16,579 nucleotides of DNA from Chelonobacter sp006228105 (GCF_006228105.1 NZ_VDHH01000017.1), one strand, 5' to 3'; positions 6,749-14,089 are shown, counted from the first letter of the stretch. Numbers and translations are program-made. Notes: generated by a model from the sequence alone, not told the origin.

Positions 6749-6997
6749 TTATGCTGCTTTTTTTGCTTCTTTAACCAGTGCAGAAACGCGGTCAGATAAA
6801 GATGCACCTTTTTCGATCCAAGCGTTGACACGCTCTAAATCTAAACGTAAACGTTCAGCTTTACCGGCAGCAATTGGGTTGAAAAAACCAACGCGCTCGA
6901 TAAAACGACCGTCACGAGGGCAGCGGCTGTCCGCTACAACGATTTGATAAAATGGGCGTTTTTTTGCACCGCCACGAGATAAACGAATGGTTACCAT
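6749..6997 (-). CDS. rpsP: 30S ribosomal protein S16
   Basis: 82 residues from the ATG at 6995-6997, the standard length for bS16. GAGGA lies just upstream, and MVTIRLSRGGAKKRPFYQIV is the canonical N-terminus. An in-frame extension to 7069 runs through the leader hairpin and is rejected. S16 is an early 30S assembly protein. First gene of the operon; in many gammaproteobacteria ffh lies upstream, but here the neighbour is divergent ybaN. Confidence 0.98.
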   Translation of the reverse strand: MVTIRLSRGGAKKRPFYQIVVADSRCPRDGRFIERVGFFNPIAAGKAERLRLDLERVNAWIEKGASLSDRVSALVKEAKKAA

Positions 6998-7018
6998 AGC
7001 GTCCTCTAAAATGATAGT

Positions 7019-7048
7019 AAAAATAAAACCCTCGTTCGAGGTGAGGGT
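7019..7048 (-). promoter_or_regulatory. Attenuator-like hairpin in the rpsP leader
   Basis: In the minus-strand RNA, ACCCUC (7048-7043) can pair with GAGGGU (7033-7028), followed by UUUAUUUUU (7027-7019): a terminator-like form. The same GAGG (7033-7030) can instead pair with the nearer CCUC (7041-7038) around the tetraloop GAAC. The hairpin lies between the predicted promoter and the rpsP ribosome binding site, so it must be read through or controlled for the operon to be expressed. Confidence 0.6.
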
Positions 7049-7091
7049 GTCATGTACTTTGTAGCGCAATGAAGCGATAAAAAGCCGTCAA

Positions 7092-7119
7092 ATTTTACTC
7101 TTTTCTGCTGGAATTGCAA
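7092..7119 (-). promoter_or_regulatory. Promoter of the rpsP operon
   Basis: On the minus strand TTGCAA (7114-7119), 16-bp spacer, TAAAAT (7092-7097). The predicted start near 7085 gives a leader of about 88 nt containing the attenuator-like hairpin. Confidence 0.6.
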
Positions 7120-7144
7120 GTTTTAGTGCGGGGTTTAGCAAATC

Positions 7145-7161
7145 AATGCTGCTATAGCATT
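7145..7161. repeat. Inverted repeat between the rpsP and ybaN promoters
   Basis: AATGCT (7145-7150) and AGCATT (7156-7161) form a perfect 6-bp dyad with a 5-bp centre. It touches the ybaN -35 element, so it could be an operator. Confidence 0.35.
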
Positions 7162-7203
7162 TGTGAAGGCATGGAAGTTGCGTTTATAATGAAAACTATT
7201 ATT
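7161..7203 (+). promoter_or_regulatory. ybaN promoter with overlapping Fur-like box
   Basis: TTGTGA (7161-7166), 18-bp spacer, TATAAT (7185-7190). Bases 7185-7203 match the 19-bp Fur consensus (GATAATGATAATCATTATC) at 14 of 19 positions and cover the -10 element and the likely start. Binding there would block the promoter. The match is by eye. Confidence 0.5.
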
Positions 7204-7220
7204 AATAAATGGGAAGCATA

Positions 7221-7589
7221 ATGCCGTTGATCAAATTTATCTATATTTTATTGGGTTTTATTGCGCTCGGTTTAGGAATTATCGGGATTCCGCTGCCGGT
7301 GCTGCCGACCACGCCTTTTCTATTGCTGGCATTGTACTTCTTTGCTAAAAGCTCTGAGCGGTTGCACAGTTGGTTTTTGCAGACCGCACTTTATCATAAA
7401 TACCTGAAAACCTTTGACGAGCAGCGGGCGTTGACCTTGAAAAGTAAGATTTATATTTTGCTGTTATCCACCGGCATGATTGCAATCAGCTATTATTTTT
7501 TACCCTCGATTTATGGACGGATTTCGTTGCTGGTGCTGCTGTTGATCGAATACTGGTTTTTCTTTTTCTGGATCAAAACGATTCGTTAA
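7221..7589 (+). CDS. ybaN: YbaN-family (DUF454) inner membrane protein
   Basis: 122 residues from the ATG at 7221, which has GGGAAG upstream; the in-frame ATG at 7209 has no ribosome binding site. The family signature is clear: an N-terminal membrane segment, then GIPLPVLPTTPFLLLALYFFAKSS at about residues 21-44, then a second hydrophobic region near the C-terminus (LLLSTGMIAISYYF and LLVLLLIEYWFFFF). E. coli YbaN is of similar length; the family has no established function. It seems to be a single gene with a promoter and Fur-like box. It faces away from rpsP, and ushA follows after 124 nt. USS at 7383. Confidence 0.9.
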   Translation: MPLIKFIYILLGFIALGLGIIGIPLPVLPTTPFLLLALYFFAKSSERLHSWFLQTALYHKYLKTFDEQRALTLKSKIYILLLSTGMIAISYYFLPSIYGRISLLVLLLIEYWFFFFWIKTIR

Positions 7590-7650
7590 TTTTATCGGAT
7601 AAATCAATGGATTTTATATTATTTTTTGCGCATACTTAGGGGCGAGTTTT

Positions 7651-7676
7651 TTTATCTTTCATCTTTATCTTTCATC
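7651..7676. repeat. 13-bp perfect tandem duplication upstream of ushA
   Basis: TTTATCTTTCATC occurs twice head to tail (7651-7663 and 7664-7676), 38-63 nt before the ushA start, in the region where its promoter or leader should lie. No clear -35/-10 pair was found there. Confidence 0.85.
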
Positions 7677-7713
7677 TTGTTTAACTCTCTATTCAAAATA
7701 AAAAGGAACTAGT

Positions 7714-9378
7714 ATGAAGTCTTTATTAAAATTAAGCACTTGCGCAGGTGTTATCCTAAGCACTTTGGCATTTTCCGGTTTGGCACAGGCGGAATACGAG
7801 AAAGACCGCACTTATCAATTGACTGTGCTGCACACCAATGATTTGCATGGTCGTTTTTGGACCAATCAAAATGGTGAATATGGCTTGGCTGCACAAAAAA
7901 CCTTGATTGATCGCATTCGTAAAGAAGTTGCTGACAAAGGTGGAGATGTGATTCTGCTCAACGCTGGTGACTACAACACCGGGATTCCGGAGTCTGATTT
8001 GCAAAATGCCAAGCCGGATATTGAAGCGATGAATGCGATAGGTTATGAAGCCCTGACCTTGGGAAATCATGAATTTGATAATCCGTTGCAATTGTTGGAT
8101 ATGCAGGAGAGTTGGGCAAAATTCCCGTTCTTATCCGCCAATGTGTTTAACAAAAAAGACGGCAGTTTGTTGGTGAAGCCTTATACCATCTTAGATAAAC
8201 AGGGGCTGAAAGTGGCGGTGGTCGGTTTGACCACGGAAGATACTGCTAAATTAGGCAACCCGGAATTTATTTCCAATGTCGAGTTTATCCGCCCGGCAGA
8301 GGCGGCAAAAGATGTTCTTGCCAGCCTTAATAGTAATGAAAAGCCCGATATCAAGATTGCATTGACCCACATGGGTTATTACCATAATGCGCAATATGGT
8401 TCAAATGCCCCGGGCGATGTGTCGATGGCACGGGAATTGGAAAAAGGCGCATTTGACATGATCCTCGGCGGTCACAGTCATGATACGGTTTGTATCAATG
8501 ATGACGGCAGTTTCAACCTTAAATACAAACCGGGCGATGCCTGCAAACCGGCGTTTGAAAACGGCACTTGGATCATGCAGGCCGGGGAGTGGGGCAAATA
8601 TGTCGGGCGTGCTGATTTTGAATTTAAAAACGGTGATCTGAAATTGGTTGGCTATCAGCTGATTCCGGTTAACTTAAAAGATAAAGTTAAAAATGCGGAA
8701 GGAAAAACCGAGTATGTGTTGTTCCAAGAAGAGATTCCGGCCGATCAAGAGTTGCTGGCACATTTGAAAACTTATCAAGACAAAGGTGATGAATTGCTTG
8801 GGGTTGAAGTGGGTAGTGTCAACGAGAAACTGGAAGGGGACCGCAACGTTATCCGTTTCCAACAAACCAATTTGGGGCAGCTGATTGCCCGTTCACAACA
8901 GGAGCGTGCCAAAGCGGATGTCGGCATTATGAATTCCGGTGGTATTCGCGCCTCAATCGAACCGGGTAAAGTGACTTATAAAGATATTTTGACCGTGCAG
9001 CCGTTCGGCAACATCATCAGTTATGTTGAACTCAATGGGGCTGAGCTGATCGATTATCTGAATGTGGTGGCGTTGAAAGAGGTGGATTCCGGCGCTTATG
9101 CGCAATTCGCTGGCATCGGTATGACGGTGGATCGCACTGCGAAAAAGGTATCTGATGTGAAGATCAACGGCAAACCGCTTGATCCGAAAAAAGTCTATCG
9201 TATTTCCCTGCCGAGCTACACTGCTGCTGGCGGTGACGGTTATCCATTGGTGAGCGACAATCCGACCTACGTCAATACGGGCTTTGTCGATGCGGAGAGC
9301 CTGAAACTCTATTTTGAGGAAAATTCACCAATTGATGCCGCCAAATTTAAAGCCAATGAAGAGATTATTTATAAATAA
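7714..9378 (+). CDS. ushA: Periplasmic UDP-sugar hydrolase / 5'-nucleotidase UshA
   Basis: 554 residues (E. coli UshA has 550). A signal peptide with cleavage after SGLAQA (residue 26) sends it to the periplasm, where it hydrolyses UDP-sugars and 5'-nucleotides so that nucleosides can be taken up. The two-metal site is complete: D43 and H45 (HTNDLHG), D86 (NAGD), N118 (GNHEFD), H219 (THMG), H254 and H256 (GGHSHD). The catalytic pair H119/D122 is present. The C-terminal substrate domain is intact, with GGIRASIEPG, VQPFGN and AGGDGYP. Similarity runs along the whole length to UshA, and more closely than to the NAD nucleotidase NadN that Haemophilus also uses. AAGGA lies six bases before the ATG. 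A strong terminator follows. USS at 7805, just after the signal peptide. Confidence 0.93.
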   Translation: MKSLLKLSTCAGVILSTLAFSGLAQAEYEKDRTYQLTVLHTNDLHGRFWTNQNGEYGLAAQKTLIDRIRKEVADKGGDVILLNAGDYNTGIPESDLQNAKPDIEAMNAIGYEALTLGNHEFDNPLQLLDMQESWAKFPFLSANVFNKKDGSLLVKPYTILDKQGLKVAVVGLTTEDTAKLGNPEFISNVEFIRPAEAAKDVLASLNSNEKPDIKIALTHMGYYHNAQYGSNAPGDVSMARELEKGAFDMILGGHSHDTVCINDDGSFNLKYKPGDACKPAFENGTWIMQAGEWGKYVGRADFEFKNGDLKLVGYQLIPVNLKDKVKNAEGKTEYVLFQEEIPADQELLAHLKTYQDKGDELLGVEVGSVNEKLEGDRNVIRFQQTNLGQLIARSQQERAKADVGIMNSGGIRASIEPGKVTYKDILTVQPFGNIISYVELNGAELIDYLNVVALKEVDSGAYAQFAGIGMTVDRTAKKVSDVKINGKPLDPKKVYRISLPSYTAAGGDGYPLVSDNPTYVNTGFVDAESLKLYFEENSPIDAAKFKANEEIIYK

Positions 9379-9408
9379 TCTGAGCAAGCAACAATAGATC
9401 TTCAAACA

Positions 9409-9447
9409 AAAATCCGATAGTGTACACATTATCGGATTTTATTTTTA
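9409..9447 (+). terminator. Rho-independent terminator after ushA
   Basis: Stem AAAATCCGATA (9409-9419) with TATCGGATTTT (9430-9440) is a perfect 11 bp. The loop contains the palindrome GTGTACAC, and a T-rich tail runs 9437-9447. The tail ends ten bases before the dsbD start codon. Confidence 0.92.
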
Positions 9448-9457
9448 ATGGATTGTT

Positions 9458-11284
9458 ATGTTAGTCAAACCGCACTTTGCACGTTTTGCTGTTTTATTGA
9501 GCGTTATACTTTTTGTGCTGCATTTGATCAGCAGCACGAGCTTTGCCAATGATCTGTTCGGTAAAAAAGAGCGGTTTTTACCGCCGCATGAAGCTTTTAT
9601 CTTTTCAGCGCAAGCGGATCAGCAAAGCTTAAACCTCAATTGGCAGATTGCCGAAGGTTATTATTTATATCAACGTGAAATCTCACTTGAGGACGCACAG
9701 GGTCGCATCACTGATTTGGCACTGCCGCCCGCCACGCCGTATCATGATGAATTTTTCGGCGAAGTTCAAATTTACCGCAATCAGTTAGCATTTGCCGTGC
9801 CGTTACATAACCGCAATGGAAAAATTACCGTTCACTATCAAGGCTGTACCAGCGGTTTTTGCTATCCGCCGGAAACGCAGGAATTGGATTTGACTGCGTT
9901 GGCAGGCAGGCAAAACACAACGGCGATAGCCGGAGATCGCCCTGTGGATACCCGGCAACAAAGTGCGGTCATAGCAGACAACCGTAATGTTGACGATAGC
10001 GTATTTAATCGTAATAGCACCGAAGAGTTAGCCAGCAATCTGGGCGAAAACAAATTCAGTATTTTGTGGTTTTTTGTTTTAGGGTTAGGTCTGGCGTTTA
10101 CCCCTTGCGTACTGCCGATGTTGCCACTGCTTTCCTCGATTGTAATCGGACAAAAACAGCGTCCGCACAGCCTGCGTGCGTTGCTGTTGAGTGTGGTTTA
10201 TATTCAAGGCATGGCGCTGACCTATACCGCACTAGGCTTGCTGGTGGTCGCAATTGGATTGCCGTTTCAAATTGCATTGCAAAGCCCTTATGTCTTGATT
10301 GCATTTTCAATTCTGTTTGTGGTTTTAGCCTGCTCGATGTTTGGTGTGTTCACCTTGCAACTGCCGTCTTCTTGGCAAAACAAACTGAATCAAATGAGCC
10401 AAAAACAGAGCGGCGGCGCTTATTGGAATGTGTTTTTGATGGGGATGATTGCAGGGTTGGTGGCATCCCCTTGTGTCAGTGCACCGCTGTCGGGCGCATT
10501 GTTATATGTGGCGCAAAGTGGTGATTTTGTGACCGGCGGCTTGAGTTTGTATCTGCTGGCGCTGGGTATGGGCGTGCCGTTGGTACTGGTAACATTGTTT
10601 GGCAACCGAATTTTGCCAAAAGGTGGCGAGTGGCAAGAAAAAGTCAAAATTGCCTTTGGTTTTGTGATGTTGGCGGTGCCGGTCTTCTTAATCTCACGTT
10701 TGATCCCTGAAATCTGGGGTGAACGTTTATGGTCGTTGCTCGGTGTCGCATTTTTCCTTTGGTTGACTTCTGCCATCAGTGATAAAAAATCCCTATTGGG
10801 GATCAAACTGCTGCCGTTGCTTGCTGCGATCGTGTTGGCGCAGCCGTTGGTGAGTTGGCTTGGGCAAATGATAAACGGCAATACGCTGACCAGCCAAACC
10901 GAGCCACAACATCTGCCTTTTAATGCGGTGTCGGACTATGCCGATTTACAGCAGCAGTTGCAACAAAATAGCGGTAAAGTGGTGATGTTGGACCTGTATG
11001 CGGATTGGTGTGTGGCGTGCAAAGAGTTTGAAAAATATACCTTCAGTGATCCGCAAGTGCAGCAGCAGATGGCAAAAATGGTGTTATTGCGAGCAGATTT
11101 GACTCGCAACAGTCCACAAAACCGCACTTTGATGGAAAACTTGAATATTGTCGGGTTGCCTACCATTATTTTCTTTGAGCCAAGCGGAAAAGAGATTGCT
11201 AACAGCCGCATCAGCGGATTTTTGGACGCCAGACAATTTGAACAATGGTTAGCACCGTTACTGAAACAACGTGATCAACAATAA
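9458..11284 (+). CDS. dsbD: Thiol:disulfide interchange protein DsbD (cytochrome c biogenesis type)
   Basis: 608 residues (E. coli DsbD 565). It passes electrons from cytoplasmic thioredoxin across the inner membrane to periplasmic DsbC/DsbG and CcmG. Three parts are visible: a signal peptide (about 1-30); the N-terminal periplasmic domain with C130 and C135 in YQGCTSGFCYPPET; a membrane domain of about eight helices (205-470) with C217 (FTPCVLPM) and C339 (SPCVSAPL); and a C-terminal thioredoxin domain with C518/C521 (ADWCVACK). All six catalytic cysteines are present. The first cysteine pair has four intervening residues, against five in E. coli. A low-complexity linker (about 150-195) partly encoded by a USS explains much of the extra length. 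A USS also encodes residues 5-7 of the signal peptide. The start has only a weak GGA upstream and is ten bases past the ushA terminator. Confidence 0.95.
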   Translation: MLVKPHFARFAVLLSVILFVLHLISSTSFANDLFGKKERFLPPHEAFIFSAQADQQSLNLNWQIAEGYYLYQREISLEDAQGRITDLALPPATPYHDEFFGEVQIYRNQLAFAVPLHNRNGKITVHYQGCTSGFCYPPETQELDLTALAGRQNTTAIAGDRPVDTRQQSAVIADNRNVDDSVFNRNSTEELASNLGENKFSILWFFVLGLGLAFTPCVLPMLPLLSSIVIGQKQRPHSLRALLLSVVYIQGMALTYTALGLLVVAIGLPFQIALQSPYVLIAFSILFVVLACSMFGVFTLQLPSSWQNKLNQMSQKQSGGAYWNVFLMGMIAGLVASPCVSAPLSGALLYVAQSGDFVTGGLSLYLLALGMGVPLVLVTLFGNRILPKGGEWQEKVKIAFGFVMLAVPVFLISRLIPEIWGERLWSLLGVAFFLWLTSAISDKKSLLGIKLLPLLAAIVLAQPLVSWLGQMINGNTLTSQTEPQHLPFNAVSDYADLQQQLQQNSGKVVMLDLYADWCVACKEFEKYTFSDPQVQQQMAKMVLLRADLTRNSPQNRTLMENLNIVGLPTIIFFEPSGKEIANSRISGFLDARQFEQWLAPLLKQRDQQ

Positions 11285-11314
11285 CACTATCATAAGTAAC
11301 ACACTATCATAGTA
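11284..11314. repeat. Imperfect tandem duplication at the dsbD 3' end
   Basis: ACACTATCATAAGTA (11284-11298) is followed by ACACTATCATAGTA (11301-11314), one base shorter. It begins in the dsbD stop codon and ends next to a USS (11316-11324) that directly abuts the nrdG stop. Confidence 0.75.
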
Positions 11315-11324
11315 GAAGTGCGGT

Positions 11325-11792
11325 TCAGGCTTTCAGGCGGTAAATGACCTGATTGCTGGAACCGCGCCACAACAGTTTCGCATCGGCAAGTTGTTGGATA
11401 AACTTGCCGTCGATCAACACGTCGATATACGCCAAAAACGCTTGCTGTTCGGCGTTCAGCTCTTGCAGGCGATAACCGGTCCACAACCAAATATCTTTAT
11501 CGGGGCATTCGTGTTTAATCCGTTGCACCAACGGCAAAAGTGCGGTCAGGTTTTTCGGGTGCAGCGGATCGCCACCGCTGAGGCTCAAGCCTTGCCGCTT
11601 AATGCGCGTATCTTTTAAATCCGCCAGAATTTGATCTTCCATCGCCTGATCAAACGGCACGCCAGCGCAGAATGACCAGCTTTTTTGGTTGTAACAGCCT
11701 TTGCATTGGTGCTCGCACCCTGCTACAAACAGGGTGCAACGTGTGCCTTCGCCGTTGACCACATCCACCGGATAATATTGCAGATAGTTCAT
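11325..11792 (-). CDS. nrdG: Anaerobic ribonucleotide reductase activating protein NrdG
   Basis: 155 residues, the E. coli size. NrdG is a radical SAM enzyme that makes the glycyl radical on NrdD. The CX3CX2C cluster motif is at C26, C30 and C33 (AGCEHQCKGC), followed by LSLSGGDPL, the glycine-rich SAM-binding motif. It lies 12 nt after nrdD with no Shine-Dalgarno in the gap, so translational coupling to nrdD is likely. USS at 11538. Confidence 0.97.
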   Translation of the reverse strand: MNYLQYYPVDVVNGEGTRCTLFVAGCEHQCKGCYNQKSWSFCAGVPFDQAMEDQILADLKDTRIKRQGLSLSGGDPLHPKNLTALLPLVQRIKHECPDKDIWLWTGYRLQELNAEQQAFLAYIDVLIDGKFIQQLADAKLLWRGSSNQVIYRLKA

Positions 11793-11804
11793 TGTGATCG
11801 CACT

Positions 11805-13928
11805 TTACAAGTGTTTTACCCGGCGTTTGACTTCTTCCTGCTTGCCGCTGTTGAACGGGCGCGCATCCGGGCTGCCGAGATAGCCGCACACCCGGCGAGT
11901 GACCGAAACCGTGCTGCTGTCGTGGTTGCCACAGGACGGGCAGGTGAAGCCTTTGCTGGTGCAGTCGAATTCGCCTTTGTAGCCGCAGCCGTAACATTCG
12001 TCGATCGGGGTATTGGTGCCGTAATACGGCACACGGGAATAGCTGTAATCCCATACATCCTCCAGCGCTTTGAGATTGCGCTGCATATTCGGATATTCGC
12101 CGTAGCAGATAAAGCCGCCGTTGGCGATCGGCGGATAGGCCATTTCAAAATCCAGCTTGTCGTATGGATTGACCTTCTTTTCCACGTCCAAATGGAAACT
12201 ATTGGTGTAGTAGCCTTTGTCGGTTACGCCATCAATAATCCCGAACACTTTGCTGTCGAGACGACAGAAGCGATCACACAGATTTTCGCTCGGGGTAGAA
12301 TACAGGCTGAACGCATAACCGCTCTCTTGTTTCCACGCCTCAACCGCACTTCGCAAGTGCTGCACAATGTCTAAGCCTTTTTGCCACAAGGTTTGTTGAT
12401 CATAAATAGGGCTGCCGAATAGCGCATTGATGGTTTCGTGAATGCCGATATAACCGAGCGAAATCGAGGCACGTCCGTTTTTGAAAATGTCCGCCACGCA
12501 ATCATCGGCTTGCAGCCGCACGCCACAAGCTCCCTCCATATATAAAATCGGTGCAACACGGGCTTTGGTCTGTTGCAAACGGGCAATGCGCGTCATCAGC
12601 GCTTTTTTGGCAATCGCCAAACGTTGGTCTAACAGCTGATAGAACCGCACTTCGTCATCTTGCGCTTCCAGAGCAATGCGTGGCAGGTTCAAACTGACCA
12701 CGCCGAGATTATTGCGACCCTCGTGGATTTCCTGCTGATCCTGTTCATATTTGCCCAAAAAGCTGCGGCAGCCCATCGGCGCTTTGAACGAACCGGTCAC
12801 TTGCACTACTTGGTCGTAATTCAGAATATCCGGATACATCCGCTCGCTGGCGCATTTCAGTGCCAGTTGTTTGATATCGTAATTCGGATCGGCAGCATTC
12901 AAATTTAAGCCTTGTTTCAGCGTGAAGACCAGTTTCGGGAAAATTGCCGTTTTGTGATTTTTACCCAAACCTTGCAGTCGATTCTGCAAAATGGCCTGTT
13001 GAATCAAACGCGACTGCCAGCTGGTGCCCAAGCCGAAGCCAAAAGTGACGAACGGCGTTTGTCCGTTGGCGGTGTGCAGCGTGTTGACTTCATATTCCAG
13101 CGATTGAAACGCATCGAAACACTCTTTTTGCAAGCGTGCTTTGGCGTAGCCTTCCGCATCGGCAATCTGCCATTCTGCTGCGATCGCCAAATGCTTTTCA
13201 TAGCTTTTTTGTACATAGGGCGCCAACACTTCGTCAATCCGATTGATGGTTGTGCCGCCGTAAATATGGCTGGCGACCTGTGCGATGATTTGTGCGGTAA
13301 CGGCGGTGGCGGTGGTGATCGATTTCGGGGTTTCAATTTCGGCATTGCCCATTTTAAAGCCTTGCTCCAGCATGCCTTGCAAATCAACCAGCATACAGTT
13401 GAACATCGGGAAGAACGGCGCATAATCCAAATCGTGGTAGTGGATTTCGCCTTTTTCGTGAGCCGCCACCACATCGGCCGGCAGCAGATAGCGCTTGGCA
13501 TAGTGTTTTGCCACAATACCTGCCAGCAGATCGCGCTGGGTTGGGATCACCTTGGCATCTTTATTGGCGTTTTCATTCAGAATTTCCAGATTACTTTGCT
13601 CAATCAAGCCCTCGATCTCTTGCGTCAACTGGCTGCGTTTCTCACGCGCCAAATCGCGATCATGGCGGTATTCGATATAGGCTCGGGCAATTTGCGGATA
13701 CTGGCTCTTCATCAACTTCTCTTCGACCAGCGACTGAATATGCGCAATATCAATCTGTTGCTGATAGTGGCTGAAAATCTGCTGACAAACTTCATTACTG
13801 ATGTGTGAGCAAAATGCTTCGTTGTTGATTTCGCAGGCAACCGCTGCTTTACGGATAGCTTGTAGAATACGCTCTGCCACGAACGGCGTGCTGGCACCGT
13901 CTCTTTTGATGACCTGTAACCCTGACAT
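11805..13928 (-). CDS. nrdD: Anaerobic ribonucleoside-triphosphate reductase NrdD (class III)
   Basis: 707 residues (E. coli 712). It reduces ribonucleoside triphosphates to deoxyribonucleotides without oxygen, with formate as reductant. An ATP-cone allosteric domain fills residues 1 to about 95 (VIKRDGASTPFVAERILQAI). The catalytic barrel includes MFNCMLVDLQGM. The C-terminal zinc site has C645, C648, C663 and C666 (CYGC and CPSC). The glycyl-radical motif is RRVCGYLG with the radical Gly at 682. AAGGGG lies five bases before the ATG. The upstream region has NrdR boxes and an FNR-type site. USS at 12343 and 12644, both in the distal half. Confidence 0.98.
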   Translation of the reverse strand: MSGLQVIKRDGASTPFVAERILQAIRKAAVACEINNEAFCSHISNEVCQQIFSHYQQQIDIAHIQSLVEEKLMKSQYPQIARAYIEYRHDRDLAREKRSQLTQEIEGLIEQSNLEILNENANKDAKVIPTQRDLLAGIVAKHYAKRYLLPADVVAAHEKGEIHYHDLDYAPFFPMFNCMLVDLQGMLEQGFKMGNAEIETPKSITTATAVTAQIIAQVASHIYGGTTINRIDEVLAPYVQKSYEKHLAIAAEWQIADAEGYAKARLQKECFDAFQSLEYEVNTLHTANGQTPFVTFGFGLGTSWQSRLIQQAILQNRLQGLGKNHKTAIFPKLVFTLKQGLNLNAADPNYDIKQLALKCASERMYPDILNYDQVVQVTGSFKAPMGCRSFLGKYEQDQQEIHEGRNNLGVVSLNLPRIALEAQDDEVRFYQLLDQRLAIAKKALMTRIARLQQTKARVAPILYMEGACGVRLQADDCVADIFKNGRASISLGYIGIHETINALFGSPIYDQQTLWQKGLDIVQHLRSAVEAWKQESGYAFSLYSTPSENLCDRFCRLDSKVFGIIDGVTDKGYYTNSFHLDVEKKVNPYDKLDFEMAYPPIANGGFICYGEYPNMQRNLKALEDVWDYSYSRVPYYGTNTPIDECYGCGYKGEFDCTSKGFTCPSCGNHDSSTVSVTRRVCGYLGSPDARPFNSGKQEEVKRRVKHL

Positions 13929-13963
13929 AAAAACCCCTTATATGGATAAACCAAAAAACGCAG

Positions 13964-13979
13964 ACACTATATATAGACA
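13964..13979. promoter_or_regulatory. NrdR box 1 (promoter-proximal)
   Basis: ACACTATATATAGACA matches the NrdR consensus ACACWATATATWGTGT at 13 of 16 positions. It is centred at 13971.5, 31 bp from box 2. NrdR is the ATP-cone repressor of ribonucleotide reductase genes. Confidence 0.8.
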
Positions 13980-13994
13980 TTATTTATTTTTAAA

Positions 13995-14010
13995 GCACTA
14001 TATATTGATT
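13995..14010. promoter_or_regulatory. NrdR box 2 (distal)
   Basis: GCACTATATATTGATT matches the NrdR consensus at 13 of 16 positions. It is centred at 14002.5. The 31-bp centre-to-centre spacing is the three-helical-turn arrangement usual for tandem NrdR boxes. The possible nrdD -10 (TAAATA, minus, 13981-13986) lies between the boxes. Confidence 0.8.
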
Positions 14011-14012
14011 AT

Positions 14013-14026
14013 TTGATCTCTGTCAA
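14013..14026. promoter_or_regulatory. FNR-type site upstream of nrdD
   Basis: TTGATCTCTGTCAA matches the FNR consensus TTGATNNNNATCAA with one mismatch. It is just upstream of NrdR box 2. Its centre is 45-46 bp from the start predicted from the -10 candidate at 13981-13986, close to the -41.5 position of class II activation. Confidence 0.7.
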
Positions 14027-14089
14027 ATAAAAATAGTTCTCAAAAAATAAAAAGAAGCTAAAAAGAGCTGTAGCGCAGGTGTTTTGAAC

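Noticed and set aside
7714..9378. NadN (NAD nucleotidase) as the identity of the 5'-nucleotidase
   Set aside because: Length, N-terminal sequence after the signal peptide and C-terminal motifs follow UshA along the whole protein.
11685..12374. 229-codon plus-strand ORF
   Set aside because: Antisense to nrdG and the conserved zinc/glycyl-radical end of nrdD, with no recognisable motif.
12912..13808. 298-codon open frame on the plus strand inside nrdD
   Set aside because: It is fully antisense to a complete, well-conserved nrdD, has no family motif, and its composition follows from nrdD codon use.
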